Of a DNA stretch of 64,000 bases, positions 22,145-32,754 are shown piece after piece (position 1 is the stretch's first letter; each line of letters begins with the position of its first letter). The DNA comes from Salvia splendens (Eukaryota > Streptophyta > Magnoliopsida > Lamiales > Lamiaceae). The position numbers and the translations under genes are program-made. Location: positions 4,960,001 through 5,024,000 of the forward strand of contig NC_056052.1 of the NCBI RefSeq assembly GCF_004379255.2, read 5' to 3'. The notes beneath the pieces are model-generated. The model was not told the DNA's origin. It searched no databases and was given only the letters and a program-made list of their open reading frames with translations.

Positions 22145-23632
22145 TGAAAGAGCAGGTTTGCGCAGGTGTCGTTCAAGCAAGGATGTATCCTACTGATCAG
22201 TATGGAAGTCCCTGCTAATTCTGAACCTGGTATCAATAATCCTCAACCCACTTCTACTGGCTAGTATAGTGGACGTAAGGGTCGAATCCCACAGAGATGA
22301 ATGCATTTTGGGAATTGCGGTGATATTCTGGAGGGTTTGGTTAGCTACCACGCTTGGGTTGAGTTTCTACCTAGACGGGAAATTAAGATGGTGTCCTACT
22401 GACTAGGAAGGGTGAATGGTGGTCGATATGTAGTGGTGTACATGGAATTATGGTGGATGTGGTGTAATAGAATATATGCGGAAAGTACTAGGTTTCTATA
22501 AAAGGCTAAACAGAAAAGCAGAGAATAAGTGGTAGTTGTGGTGACTAGGCTGACAGATCTGCAGGGTATACTATAGGTGAAGGACAAAAAGCAAAAAGCG
22601 TCTAAAAAGCAAAAGTGGTCCCAAACTTGGATATGGACATCATCTTCTTCAACAAACACAAACTAAAATCAGAAAACAAACCAGATTCAGCACCATAAAA
22701 ACACAGATTAATAACTCACGAACACAGATCTACAATAAAAAATTCCAAATCGAAAATCAAACATCGAAACTGAAATCCCGCCTACTGATCAGCATGGAAG
22801 AAAACAGGAAACACATAACTACACATTGCATGAAACAAACCTCTATGAAATAAAAGTAAACAGATTATGCTAACTCGAAGAAATAAACTACTAACTGGAA
22901 ACACACGATTTGATACTCAAAACGACCAGAAACTCTAGATCTAAGCTAACTAGGCAGAAGGAAAAGAGATCGGCGAAGTAAACTGAACAGAAAACAACTT
23001 CATAGCATAAACACGTTCGGATCTTCAACAAGTACTTCAAAAGCAGAAAATATCCAAAAGCAACAAAGATCCAACGTAAGGAAAAATAAGCAATTTAACT
23101 ACTAAAGCGAAATAAAAGTGTTTTGCCACGCCGGGCGATGGAACTTCTAACTACGATCTTGATGACTGGGTGAGAACGTCAGGAACTCTGGGAACTTCTT
23201 GATCTTCAAGTGACCATGGCAGTGGCGAGGAACGAGACTCTGGACTGGGCTGAAGGACTGAACTACCAAGAGAATTCTACCTAAGAGTGATGATGATGAA
23301 AAATAGATCTTCCCTCTTTTCTCTCCAAGTGGGTTCCTTTTATAGGGAGGCTTGCCCTTGATTTTAGGGTAAATCCTTGTGGTGAGATGACTTCTTTGCC
23401 CTTATTTGTGGTTGATCAGTCCCAGCTATCCTTCTTCTCCATCTCGAGCCATTTTTGCATGTATAATGGTCAGTACGTAATCGTCCTGACGCCCTTTTCA
23501 CCTGAAGTATCTGAAGCTTTGCCTACTGGCTAGAACACTCATCCTGCACGCTTAAGCAACTTGTTTTGCAGATAAAGTTCAAATATGCACATCATACTGA
23601 CCAGTAACCAAGGCCTAGAATACGACGTATCA
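22145..23632 (-). repeat. Athila-like 3' LTR
   Basis: 1488 bp. Contains the GGGTCGAATCCCACAGAGA motif near 22277 shared with the 5' LTR and, on the other strand, with the solo LTR at 19173-20418. It has six extra bases near 22941 relative to the 5' LTR. Confidence 0.93.
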
Positions 23633-25427
23633 AACTGCTCACACTTACCACATGCTTGTCCTCAAGCGTGAAGAACAAACAAAAGAAATAAGTCGAATTC
23701 TAGCCTGGTTACTCCCCTGACCGACTCTACCTAAACTAGACTCTATACTACGACGCAAAGAAAAACACTTGAACAAACATAGAAAAAACACACAAACAAA
23801 CATAAAAAGACTAAAACACAAAGATCGGACTATATTTTCAACCATCCCTCCCATCGGGATCAGGTGCAATCCGGCCTTAGACAGCCTTGAACTTCTGCCG
23901 CCCCCCTTTTCTTTCCTAGTCAGTACATCCGCTTGTCAAGATCGCCCAAACTCTCGGCCGAACACTAGGTTCACTCAGTCACTCATACCTCACCAGGAGT
24001 ATTAGGACTGTTCTCTCTAATTGCTGGACCACAGTTGCTTCGGACTTAGATCTCACGAGCAGCTACTGAAGGACTTATAAGCTTGTAACGGGGCTTTTGG
24101 CTTCTAATGTTTTGGGTGGATGTTCCTAAGGCTCTAAGGTTCAAAATTTCTATTTTATTGATGCGGGGGGGACTGTGTGCATTTGGGCTCTTGGTTGTTG
24201 TTTCTCTTGGCTGGCGCTTCTGGTTTGATCTCCAACTGGTCAGTAGCTTATTGTGGCTTCGCCACCCTTATGTCTTCTTCATTTTTTTGTGGCCAATTTT
24301 TCTGACCATTTTCCTTCATCTTTTCTCTCTTTTTTCTTTCTTTCCCTCGTGGCTTCGCCACCCTTATACCTTCTTTTTGGGCCTGGGATGACTCCCTGAC
24401 CGATTTTCTTCCAAACTTTCTTGTCCAGCTGGATTCTGCTTTCTTATACACCCTTCTAGCCAGTAAGCCTCATTCGCTTCATGCCTTGCACACACACAGT
24501 CCCAGTGGCTAGGGGTATTTATCTGGGTATAAAGAGTTAGAAAAGAGGTTCTAAAGGTGGTTTTTTTTTTGGGGGGGGGGGGTTCCTACTGCCTTCAGTG
24601 TTGCTACACGCAGTCACTTCACCCTAGGAAATTTGTGGCAGTCGCTCTTTTCTTTTCTAAACATATGGAAAGTGGTTCCACTTAAAGCTTATAACTCACA
24701 TTTTAAGAGGGCTTTCGTGTTTGGCTCTAAGTATGGGCTTTTCTCTCATACTCACATCATCTATCCTGGCTATGAGGTACTAAGGGGGGTGGTTTCTGTT
24801 TTCCAGCACGTCTTATTTCCCTCAATTCCCCTCACCGTCATCTCAAGACAGATGAGTTTTAAGCCCAATCAACACACAAAATAAAAAACTATACCTAACA
24901 GGACACTAACACAAGCACAAACACAGACCACACATATACACATTCATCATACTGGTCATTGCGTCCCCCCTCCCACTTCACAAGTGTCTGCCCTCAGATA
25001 GGGCTGTGAAGTGGAAAAGGTAATGGCCAGTATGATGGACACATAGACAAACAGACAAAAACAACTTATTAAAACTAAAACTTCTCACACTTAGACTATG
25101 GAATGGGCTAAGTGGGAGAGTTTGAAAACCTAAACAGAAACCAACAAACAAAACACACATATATACAAAACTCCTCACACTTAGGCCATGCAATGGGCTA
25201 AGTGTGAGCCAACATGCTTACGAAAAAGAAAACAGAAAACACAAACACATGCGCCAAAAAGACAAACCCTTAACTTCTCACACTTAGACTATAAAATAGG
25301 CTAAGTGTTATGAATGGGGTTTGCGCACAAACAGAAATTATACTACCTAAAAGCACAGAAAACAATAAAAATAAGAAAAACTGAAGAGAAAGAAAAAGAA
25401 AAACTAACTTGTGGTCGGGGGGGCAGT
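23633..25427 (-). other. Athila-like 3' non-coding region with iterated hairpins
   Basis: About 1.8 kb between the extra gene and the 3' LTR. It holds three units spaced about 90 bp (near 25080, 25170, 25275) with CTCACACTTAG ... CTAAGTGTGAG-type inverted arms; the middle one is the most perfect. Two copies of a GTGGCTTCGCCAC hairpin followed by CCTTAT lie near 24250 and 24350. A T-run/G-run sits near 24560-24582. No gene is recognised. Such regions in Athila elements are long and non-coding; the hairpins may act in RNA processing or packaging, which is inference. Confidence 0.7.
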
Positions 25428-28337
25428 CTATTTGTGTCGCCTGCTCCTTCGCGGGGCAGGTGGTGCAGGAGATTGTTCCTTCTCGGTCCCGGCTTGCTCC
25501 TCATCTACGTATTGCTTGTTCCCAGATTCTGCCGACTCTTCGGCATCTCCTTCCTCTTGTTCCGCCTCTAGTTTCTGCTCTGCTTCTTTCGTCTCGGTTA
25601 ATACCTCCTCTGATACTCGTGGTTCATTAGCTCGGCCTCCATGGCCACTTGGTTCAACAGCTTCCTCTTGGCCTCGTTGTGTTAACTTCATCAATATCTC
25701 ATCTGTCACGGACGCCATCCTGGCCATTTCTGTTATCAACCGCTGGTTCTCTTCTCCAAGCCTGGTAACAATCGTCTCCAAAGCTTCTTGCTTCTGACTC
25801 TGCCTCGTCTGTCTTGTAGACTCCTTCAACATTCGTTCCATTACCGATGCCAATCGCACCACCTCCGCTTTCAACTGCTGATTCTCTTCTTTCACTTCTT
25901 CCATCGCTTTCTCCATCCTTTCGCGACGTTGCTCTTGTTCTGACACTTCCTGGGCTGCTGCTACCCTTCCGGTAGGTAAAGCTTTCTCCCCCATTGCATA
26001 GAAGCGGGGCACACCCTGCCTCAAATAGACCGTGTTCGTGCGGACGAACAACGGTGTGTCAAACATTCTCGGGGCATCCACCATGCTTAACGGGGAGAGG
26101 TCTTCAGCCTCTCTGACGATGATATTGTTCTTCACGAACATTCCCAAGATGTGGCAGAGGGAAAGATTCCGTGCGGGATGGGTAGCTATTTGGTGGCACT
26201 GGTATGCCTTCCAAAATCCCAAGTGCAATTTCCTGCCCTTCTTGGCACACCACAAGATGTACAACTCTGTCATTGATGTTCTCACAGCCGAATTCGACTG
26301 CCCCAAAAGGTTGAAATCTAAGAACAGTTGAACTAAGCGTAAAATAGGGTCGTTGAAATGGATGGACAGCGAGAGGGTGGACTGGAACTCTCCTGAAACT
26401 GGGTGAGTCAACTCCCCCCAAGCCTCCTGTGGTTCAAACTCCACGTGTCTGCGTGGGATTCCCCTCTCCCTATTCTGCCACTCCGAACTCAACGCTTCCT
26501 CCAATGTACACATACCCAACCTCACCGTCCACTCGATTATACTCATCCTAATCTCACTCCCAAACACCTTAAAACTGATGCATTCCTCATCCAAATCAGT
26601 GGTAACTTTAAATCTAAAAGACGAGAAAAATTCCTTGGCCAGCTTGACCGGGATGTTCATAACCTCATTCTCCAATAGCCATTCGAAACCCAACGCACGC
26701 AAAAGAGCGAGAAAAGAGTCGCGAACCTCCAATTCATCCAAAGAGGGGAGATGAAGTACCTTTCCACTCTTGATTTGTTTGCTCTTGTCGTCCTTTTTCC
26801 GGTAGGCGTTCTGGAGTTTCTTGGAGTCGAACAGCTTCATCTCCTTTATCACGCCGTCATTGAGGTCGACCGTCCACCGCCGGTATCTTAATCTCTCTAC
26901 CGGCGGATGAACGAGCTCCCTATGATCAGCCAAAAGATGTTGTTCCGTGTACTCCTCATCGTCCAGAGAAACATTGCTGTCGGACGATGGTTCAGAGCTG
27001 GCTGTATATTCGTTGTCACTCAACTCCCGCTGGCTCGGTGGAGTTCTTTGGGTTGCTTCCGCGATGACGATCCCGGTGTTCACAACACGCTGTTTCTTGG
27101 TGCTAGGCTGTTTCTTCATAACAGCCTTGCCCTTCCGCTTTCTTTCTACTCGGTATCGGGTTTCCTCCTCCGCCTCGGTTGGTTTCATCTCCTGGGTAGT
27201 GGGGCTACTCTCTATTTTGGCGTCTTCCTTCGCCGGTTGTTCGGGCCTAACTGACTTGGGTGCGAGGTCCAGACCCTCAGCCACCCGCTCGGTTTCCACA
27301 CCCTGATCCTCTTGCACCGGAGAGGGTTCCTCGTCTACTACTTCAGCATCTATTTGATCGGTAAAAGATGGGGGCTCCTCTCCAGGTTTTGTGGGAGTTG
27401 TCCGTTCGTCGTCACTCACGATCTCTAGAGGATCCTCCACCGTGTTCGGTTTCGCCCTGCTGGATGCCCACTTACCCAAACAACGTTGCGATATCCTCTG
27501 CGGTTTGGCCGGCTCTGCCTTGGAGTTTGTCTTCACTACCAGTTTCCGTCTGATGGAAATCGGCTTTACTACCTGAGGTGCCACTAGGGTGGATGCTTCT
27601 ACCTCTGGTTCTGCTGTCTCTGTTCCTGTTTCCTTGGCTTCCGTAATCGTATTGTCCTCCTCTTCTTCCAGCTGGTATGCCGGGCTTTCTGGTTCACTTA
27701 CTCCCTTTGTTTCCTCGCTCATGCCTACTGCCTTCGAAGCGAGGTCTAGACCCTCAGCCTCCGAGGCAGTAGCTTCCGCTGCTTGGCCTACTTGGTTCAA
27801 GATGGAATCAAACTCCTCATCTGTCATCAACGACCGCTTCTGGGCTGATTCGTTCAGATCTATGTCCTCCATTTCCACTTCATGAGACACCGGCTCCTCC
27901 TCGGGCGTCCTCTCCGTTTTGCCACTCCCCTCATGGGTTGTCTCTTCTTGGCTGGCCCTTTTCTTACGCTCCTCAGGGTCGGAGTCATAATGGGCGGCGA
28001 CAGCGTCGAGCTCTGCCGAATCTGGTACCGAGGTCTCCGATGGCGCGGTCGCCGAGGGAGATCCCTCCTCCGATTGTACTTCTGCATGACTGACCGGTGC
28101 AGGTGGAATTTCACTGGGTGCGGTTCCTACACCCCCCATTTGACCGAAACCAACCAATGCCGCCGTCCAGTCCCGAGTAGGGTCCTGTTGACGAAGAAAT
28201 GCCATCATGGCATCCATGGAAATCATAGGTGGTGGCTGAGCGGTCGGTGCTGGTGGTGGTGGATTTTGCTGTGGTTGTGCCTCCTGGGTTTCTTGGCGGC
28301 GCGGTTTGATTTTCTTAGCGAACGCTTTCTTCCCCAT
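25428..28337 (-). CDS. Athila-like third gene (env-position protein), intact 969 codons
   Basis: An uninterrupted frame lies downstream of pol, where Athila elements carry an env-like or ORF3 gene. Residues 1-40 are basic then Pro/Gln-rich. Residues about 90-480 are low-complexity, rich in Glu, Ser and Pro. Residues about 490-760 form the globular part (RYRRWTVDLNDGVIKEMK, FFSSFRFKVTTDLDEECISF, ELYILWCAKKGRKLHLGFW), which I take as the 'putative plant transposon protein' domain found in plant Gypsy elements. Residues about 780-900 are a predicted coiled coil, followed by an acidic and then basic tail (RRSRRHK). I see no signal peptide or membrane segment, so it does not look like an envelope glycoprotein. 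Its function is unknown. It is notable for being open while gag-pol has at least five stops. Confidence 0.8.
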   Translation of the reverse strand: MGKKAFAKKIKPRRQETQEAQPQQNPPPPAPTAQPPPMISMDAMMAFLRQQDPTRDWTAALVGFGQMGGVGTAPSEIPPAPVSHAEVQSEEGSPSATAPSETSVPDSAELDAVAAHYDSDPEERKKRASQEETTHEGSGKTERTPEEEPVSHEVEMEDIDLNESAQKRSLMTDEEFDSILNQVGQAAEATASEAEGLDLASKAVGMSEETKGVSEPESPAYQLEEEEDNTITEAKETGTETAEPEVEASTLVAPQVVKPISIRRKLVVKTNSKAEPAKPQRISQRCLGKWASSRAKPNTVEDPLEIVSDDERTTPTKPGEEPPSFTDQIDAEVVDEEPSPVQEDQGVETERVAEGLDLAPKSVRPEQPAKEDAKIESSPTTQEMKPTEAEEETRYRVERKRKGKAVMKKQPSTKKQRVVNTGIVIAEATQRTPPSQRELSDNEYTASSEPSSDSNVSLDDEEYTEQHLLADHRELVHPPVERLRYRRWTVDLNDGVIKEMKLFDSKKLQNAYRKKDDKSKQIKSGKVLHLPSLDELEVRDSFLALLRALGFEWLLENEVMNIPVKLAKEFFSSFRFKVTTDLDEECISFKVFGSEIRMSIIEWTVRLGMCTLEEALSSEWQNRERGIPRRHVEFEPQEAWGELTHPVSGEFQSTLSLSIHFNDPILRLVQLFLDFNLLGQSNSAVRTSMTELYILWCAKKGRKLHLGFWKAYQCHQIATHPARNLSLCHILGMFVKNNIIVREAEDLSPLSMVDAPRMFDTPLFVRTNTVYLRQGVPRFYAMGEKALPTGRVAAAQEVSEQEQRRERMEKAMEEVKEENQQLKAEVVRLASVMERMLKESTRQTRQSQKQEALETIVTRLGEENQRLITEMARMASVTDEILMKLTQRGQEEAVEPSGHGGRANEPRVSEEVLTETKEAEQKLEAEQEEGDAEESAESGNKQYVDEEQAGTEKEQSPAPPAPRRSRRHK

Positions 28338-28985
28338 GATCGGAAATCTGCAATTTAGTGGTGGAAAGTAGGGTTTGATATCTTGGAGAGAGTTGGGGTT
28401 GAGAATGATGTTTCCGTGAGAGAGATGGACAAAAATTTCTTGAAAGCGAATTTGAAAATGAGGGTTTGTGAGGGAAAAGGGTTAGGACGGTGAGTTTAAT
28501 TTGGGTGAGAGAGAGCAGTTGCAGGTGGTTGTAACCGGTTATCAGGGGTTGCCGGTCGCGACGCTTCAGAAGGGAGGCGGTTTAGATTTCTGGCCTCTGA
28601 TTGGTCAGCGTGTCCCTTCTCTCTGCTCACGCGCCATCTTAGCCGCTGTCACCCTGCAAAAGCTGCACAAGCCTTAATTCAAATTATCGTCATCTCCATA
28701 ATCTCCTATACTTACCTAAAAAAGAAACTAATTCAAACGGGCACCTAAATAAAATTTGAAATATCACCAGATAAGTAATCCCTTAGTCAATGTGTACTCC
28801 AAATTAAAATTAAGGCCCGAAAATATTTTTGGATTTTTAGAAATTATCTTGCATGCAGAGATTAACTACGTATTTACAATATTTACATCTTCCTTAGGCA
28901 ATTTGGAATTCTACTTGGCCAGTATATGCAAACTATTTTCAAAAAGAAACTAGCCACGTGGAACTCCAAATTCCTATCTTACTGA
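28338..28985 (-). other. Spacer between Athila-like pol and third gene
   Basis: About 650 bp without an open frame or recognisable motif. It presumably contains the leader or splice acceptor for the downstream gene, but none can be pointed to with confidence. Confidence 0.4.
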
Positions 28986-31628
28986 TCAGTAGACAATTGT
29001 AGTAAGTGGTTGCAGTGGAATTTCATCCACTACACCCACCTCACTATTCTCCCTAAATATTTTTAGCCTATGTCTGTTTACTATGAAAGGTTCAGAGTTA
29101 GGAAAACTCCCTAAAATTTCCACTGCTCCATTGGAACGGAGTGCAGTTATGATGTAAGGTCCTGTCCATTTGGACTTGAGTTTCCCTGGCATAAGCTTCA
29201 ATCTTGACTGGAAGAGTAGTACTTTCTGGCCAACATGGAGCTCCTTAGTTCTCAGATTTCGATCATGCCAGAATTTAGTTCGCTCTTTGTACCACATGGC
29301 TGAGTCGAATGACTCCAATCTAAGTTCCTCAAGCTCCTGCAGTTGCAGCTTCCTTTCCTCTTCACAGGCTGTAGCATCCATATTCACTTTCTGTACTGCC
29401 CAGTATGCTCGATGCTCGATCCCAACCGGTAAGTGGCACATCTTCCCAAAAACAATCCGGTAAGGGGACATGCCTATGGGGGTTTTGTAGGCTGTTCGAT
29501 ACGCCCAGAGAGCATCCTCTAACCTTACACTCCAATCCTTCCTAGAAGTGTTCACAGTCTTCTCCAAAATTTTCTTTATCTCGCGGTTAGAAACCTCCGC
29601 TTGACCATTTGCTTGCGGATGGTAAGGGCTGGATAGTCTATGGTGCACACCGTACTTTTTCATCAAGGATTCAATTGTACGGTTACAGAAGTGCGTACCT
29701 TGATCGGATATGATCGCCCTGGGCACACCGAATCGGCTGAAGATATGACTCTTTAAGAACTTGGCCACCTCCTTGGCTTCACACGTGCTTGTGGCCTTGG
29801 CTTCTACCCATTTAGAGACGTAGTCTACAGCAACTAGGATATACAGATTCCCATAGGATGAAGGAAACGGACCCATGAAGTCCATTCCCCATATGTCGAA
29901 TAGCTCGCAAACTATTATGGGTACCTTCGGCATTTCATCCCGGGCAGATATTCCACCGGTCAGTTGGCAACGCTCACAGCTCCTGCAGAACTCGTACGTA
30001 TCTTTGTTGAGAGTTGGCCAGTAAAAGCCGCTATCCAGAATCTTCCTTGCCGTCTTCTTGGACCCGAAGTGCCCTCCACATGCTAACGAATGACAGTGGG
30101 TTAAAACATCCCGCTGCTCCCAGTCAGGAATGCACCTCCTTATCACTTGATCGGACCCTACTCTCCACAGATAGGGGTCGTCCCAAAAGTAGTATTTTGC
30201 TTCACACTTGATATTCATTCTTTGGGCTTTGGTAACACTCGGTACTTCCGGAAGCTCTCCAGTTACTAGGTAGTTGGCCACGTCCGCATACCATGGCTCT
30301 TGCCCTACCTTCTCTTTCCCTTTTGCTGTATCATTCTGACCAGTAAGTTTGAACACTTCTTCCCAATCAATTTTTCTGGGCGCAAAAATCACCTCACACA
30401 AATGTTCCTCTGGAAATTTATCATGCACTTCGTCACCGTTTCCATCTTGCATTATTCTGCTCAAATGGTCTGCCACCTTGTTCTCGACTCCTCTCTTATC
30501 TTCCACCTCCCAATCAAATTCTTGTAACAAGAGTACCCATCGGATCAGGCGTGGTTTTGATTCCTTCTTGGCAATCAGATACTTTATGGCTGCATGGTCA
30601 GTATATACTATGACCTTGGATCCCAACAAATATGGCCGGAACTTCTCGAAAGAATACACTACTGCCAACATCTCTTTTTCAGTGGTATCGTAATTCCGCT
30701 GGGCTTGATTCAGAGTCTTGGACGCATAGAAAATTACGTACCTCTTCCCGTCGATCCTCTGACCCAGCACGGCTCCCACTGCATAGTCGCTGGCGTCGCA
30801 CATCACTTCGAAAGGATGGTTCCAGTCAGGAGCCCTTATGATAGGTGCGGATATCAGCTTTTCCTTGAGAAGGTTGAAAGCAGCCTTGCATTGCTCATCA
30901 AAAATGAACTCCACGTCATTCTGAAGTAATCTGGTAAGGGGCTGGGCGATCTTGGAGAAATCCTTGATAAATCTTCGATAAAATCCGGCGTGCCCCAGAA
31001 AACCCCTTATTCCCTTCTGATCAGTAGGGAATGGTAATTTGGATATAACATCTACCTTGGCTCGATCCACTTGGATACCTCTTTCTGAGACCACGTGTCC
31101 TAAAACTATCCCTTCGGTGACCATAAAATGACACTTCTCAAAGTTCAAAACCAAACTCTTTGCTTGACACCTTTCCAAAACTATATCCAAATGGTGAAGG
31201 CAAGAGTCGAACGAGTCTCCGTAAACCGTGAAGTCATCCATGAATATCTCTATGCAATCCTCAATCAAATCGGAAAATATGCTCATCATACATCGTTGAA
31301 ACGTACCTGGAGCGTTGCATAGGCCGAAAGGCATGCGACGGTATGCATAGGTTCCAAACGGGCAAGTGAAAGTGGTCTTGTCCTGGTCCTCAGGATCTAC
31401 GTAAATTTGGAAATACCCGTTGTACCCATCTAGAAAGCAGAAAAACTTCTTCCCAGCTAATCTCTCCAACATTTGGTCAATGAACGACAGGGGAAAATGG
31501 CCCTTCCTGGTCGCATTGTTCAGCTTACTGTAATCGATGCACATTCGCCAACCCGTGACTAGCCTCGTTGGGATCAGCTCATTCCTCTCATTCTGAACTA
31601 CTTGGATGCCCGACTTCTTTGGGACCAT
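28986..31628 (-). pseudogene. Athila-like pol: reverse transcriptase, RNase H and integrase (880 codons)
   Basis: Continuous frame. [37 protein letters not shown], and the catalytic box [15 protein letters not shown]. RNase [35 protein letters not shown] and [11 protein letters not shown]. Integrase: the zinc site ([12 protein letters not shown] ... CRSCERCQ), the core Asp in [16 protein letters not shown], the second Asp in [14 protein letters not shown], and the Glu in [16 protein letters not shown]. It ends with a C-terminal barrel-like region. A TAG at about 31680 separates it in frame from its N-terminal extension, so the polyprotein is broken upstream although this portion itself is open. 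Confidence 0.92.
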
Positions 31629-31679
31629 GTGGATCGGGCTGACCCACTCACTATCCGGTACTGAATAGATAATCCCTAG

Positions 31680-32087
31680 CTACAACAACTTCAAGATTTC
31701 CTTCAATATCTCTTCTCGCATGTTAGGGTTTACCTTCCTTTGAGCATCTCGATGTGCCTTCGCTCCTTCCTCCAACCTAATGTGGTGGATGCAGACGTCG
31801 GGGCTAATTCCAACTAAATCTGTAAGACTCCATCCAATCGCCTTGTTGTTCTTGCTCAGCACGGTCAGTAGCCTAGCCTCTTGTTCTTTCGTAAGGCTGC
31901 TACTGATGATCACTGGATATGAGTTCTCCTCTCCAAGGAAGGCATACTTCAAATTCGGTGGCAACTTCTTCAGCTCAACTTGGGGTGGAAGTGTGTCTTC
32001 GGGTAGAGGGTTTTTCTCAGTCTCTCCTTCTTTTTCTAAATCTCCCTCTGATGGTTCTTCTATACTGACTGGTAGCTGCGGCTCCAA
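31680..32087 (-). pseudogene. Athila-like pol: linker and N-terminus of reverse transcriptase
   Basis: Contains VELKKLPPNLKYAFLGEEN, ARLLTVLSKNNKAIGWSLTD and GISPDVCIHHIRLEEGAKAH, the conserved approach to Gypsy RT. It ends EEILKEILKLL at the TAG just before [17 protein letters not shown] of the next piece, same frame. Confidence 0.88.
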
Positions 32088-32193
32088 TGAACTCCGATTT
32101 CTGACAGAATTCCTTGATCGCTACTTCTATTTCTTCATCAGTCAACCCTTGGCTACTGATCAGATCACACCATGCAGCAGCTTCTATGTCAGC

Positions 32194-32706
32194 TTATTCA
32201 TAAACATCTAAAGCCTGGAGTTTCTCCTGCAATAGTTCGGTCTCAAGAAAATCTTGGACTAGGGGGTCAATCACATCAACATAGCATAGATTTTCAGAAT
32301 CGATGGGTTTCTTCATGGCATCATTTATATCGAAGGTAAACTTCTCCCCATGAAAATCAATGCAAATAGTCCCCTCAGCCATATCCACTATTGTCTTGGC
32401 CGTTCTCAGAAAAGGTCTTCCTAACAAGACTCCACTAGACTCCCTCGCTTCATGCTCACTCATTTTGATCACATAAAAATTAGCAGGGTATGTAAAATCA
32501 TGCACTCTTACTAACACATTTTCTAAAACTCCCTCAGGACTTATGCACGACCTATCAGCCAGTTGGATCAACACCCTAGTATTTGACAGCCTCACTCCTT
32601 TCAACCGGTTATAGATAGATAATGGCATGACATTTATAGATGCCCCCAAATCACACATTGCATGTTCGACCTTCACATCTCCTACAGTTATGGGTAGGGT
32701 GAACAT
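32194..32706 (-). pseudogene. Athila-like aspartic protease region
   Basis: Contains HAMCDLGASINVMPLSIYNR, where the Asp of DLGAS is the presumed catalytic residue in the Athila form of D-T/S-G, followed by GVLLGRPFLRTAKTIVD. A frameshift separates it from the RT linker downstream, and in-frame stops separate it from Gag upstream. Confidence 0.85.
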
Positions 32707-32754
32707 ACCTGGGTCGGCTCTCTTGGGTGGTAACTTCTCTTACACTATTGCTGA

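Noticed and set aside
22145..22236. N-terminal extension of the Copia-2 RT frame
   Set aside because: The frame continues by chance into the Athila-like LTR; the true upstream coding sequence is at 36606.
22260..22300. tRNA T-arm-like sequence GGGTCGAATCCCACAG
   Set aside because: It resembles a T-loop, but no cloverleaf or acceptor stem surrounds it. It occurs in both Athila-like LTRs and, reversed, in the solo LTR at 19173-20418, where it is a known-type conserved LTR motif.
24107..24391. Membrane-like 94-residue plus-strand protein
   Set aside because: It lies antisense in the Athila-like non-coding region and covers the two GTGGCTTCGCCAC hairpin repeats; no start context or homology.
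25428..28337. A retroviral envelope gene
   Set aside because: It occupies the env position but has no signal peptide, membrane span or furin-like site that I can see; the domain is of the plant-transposon type.
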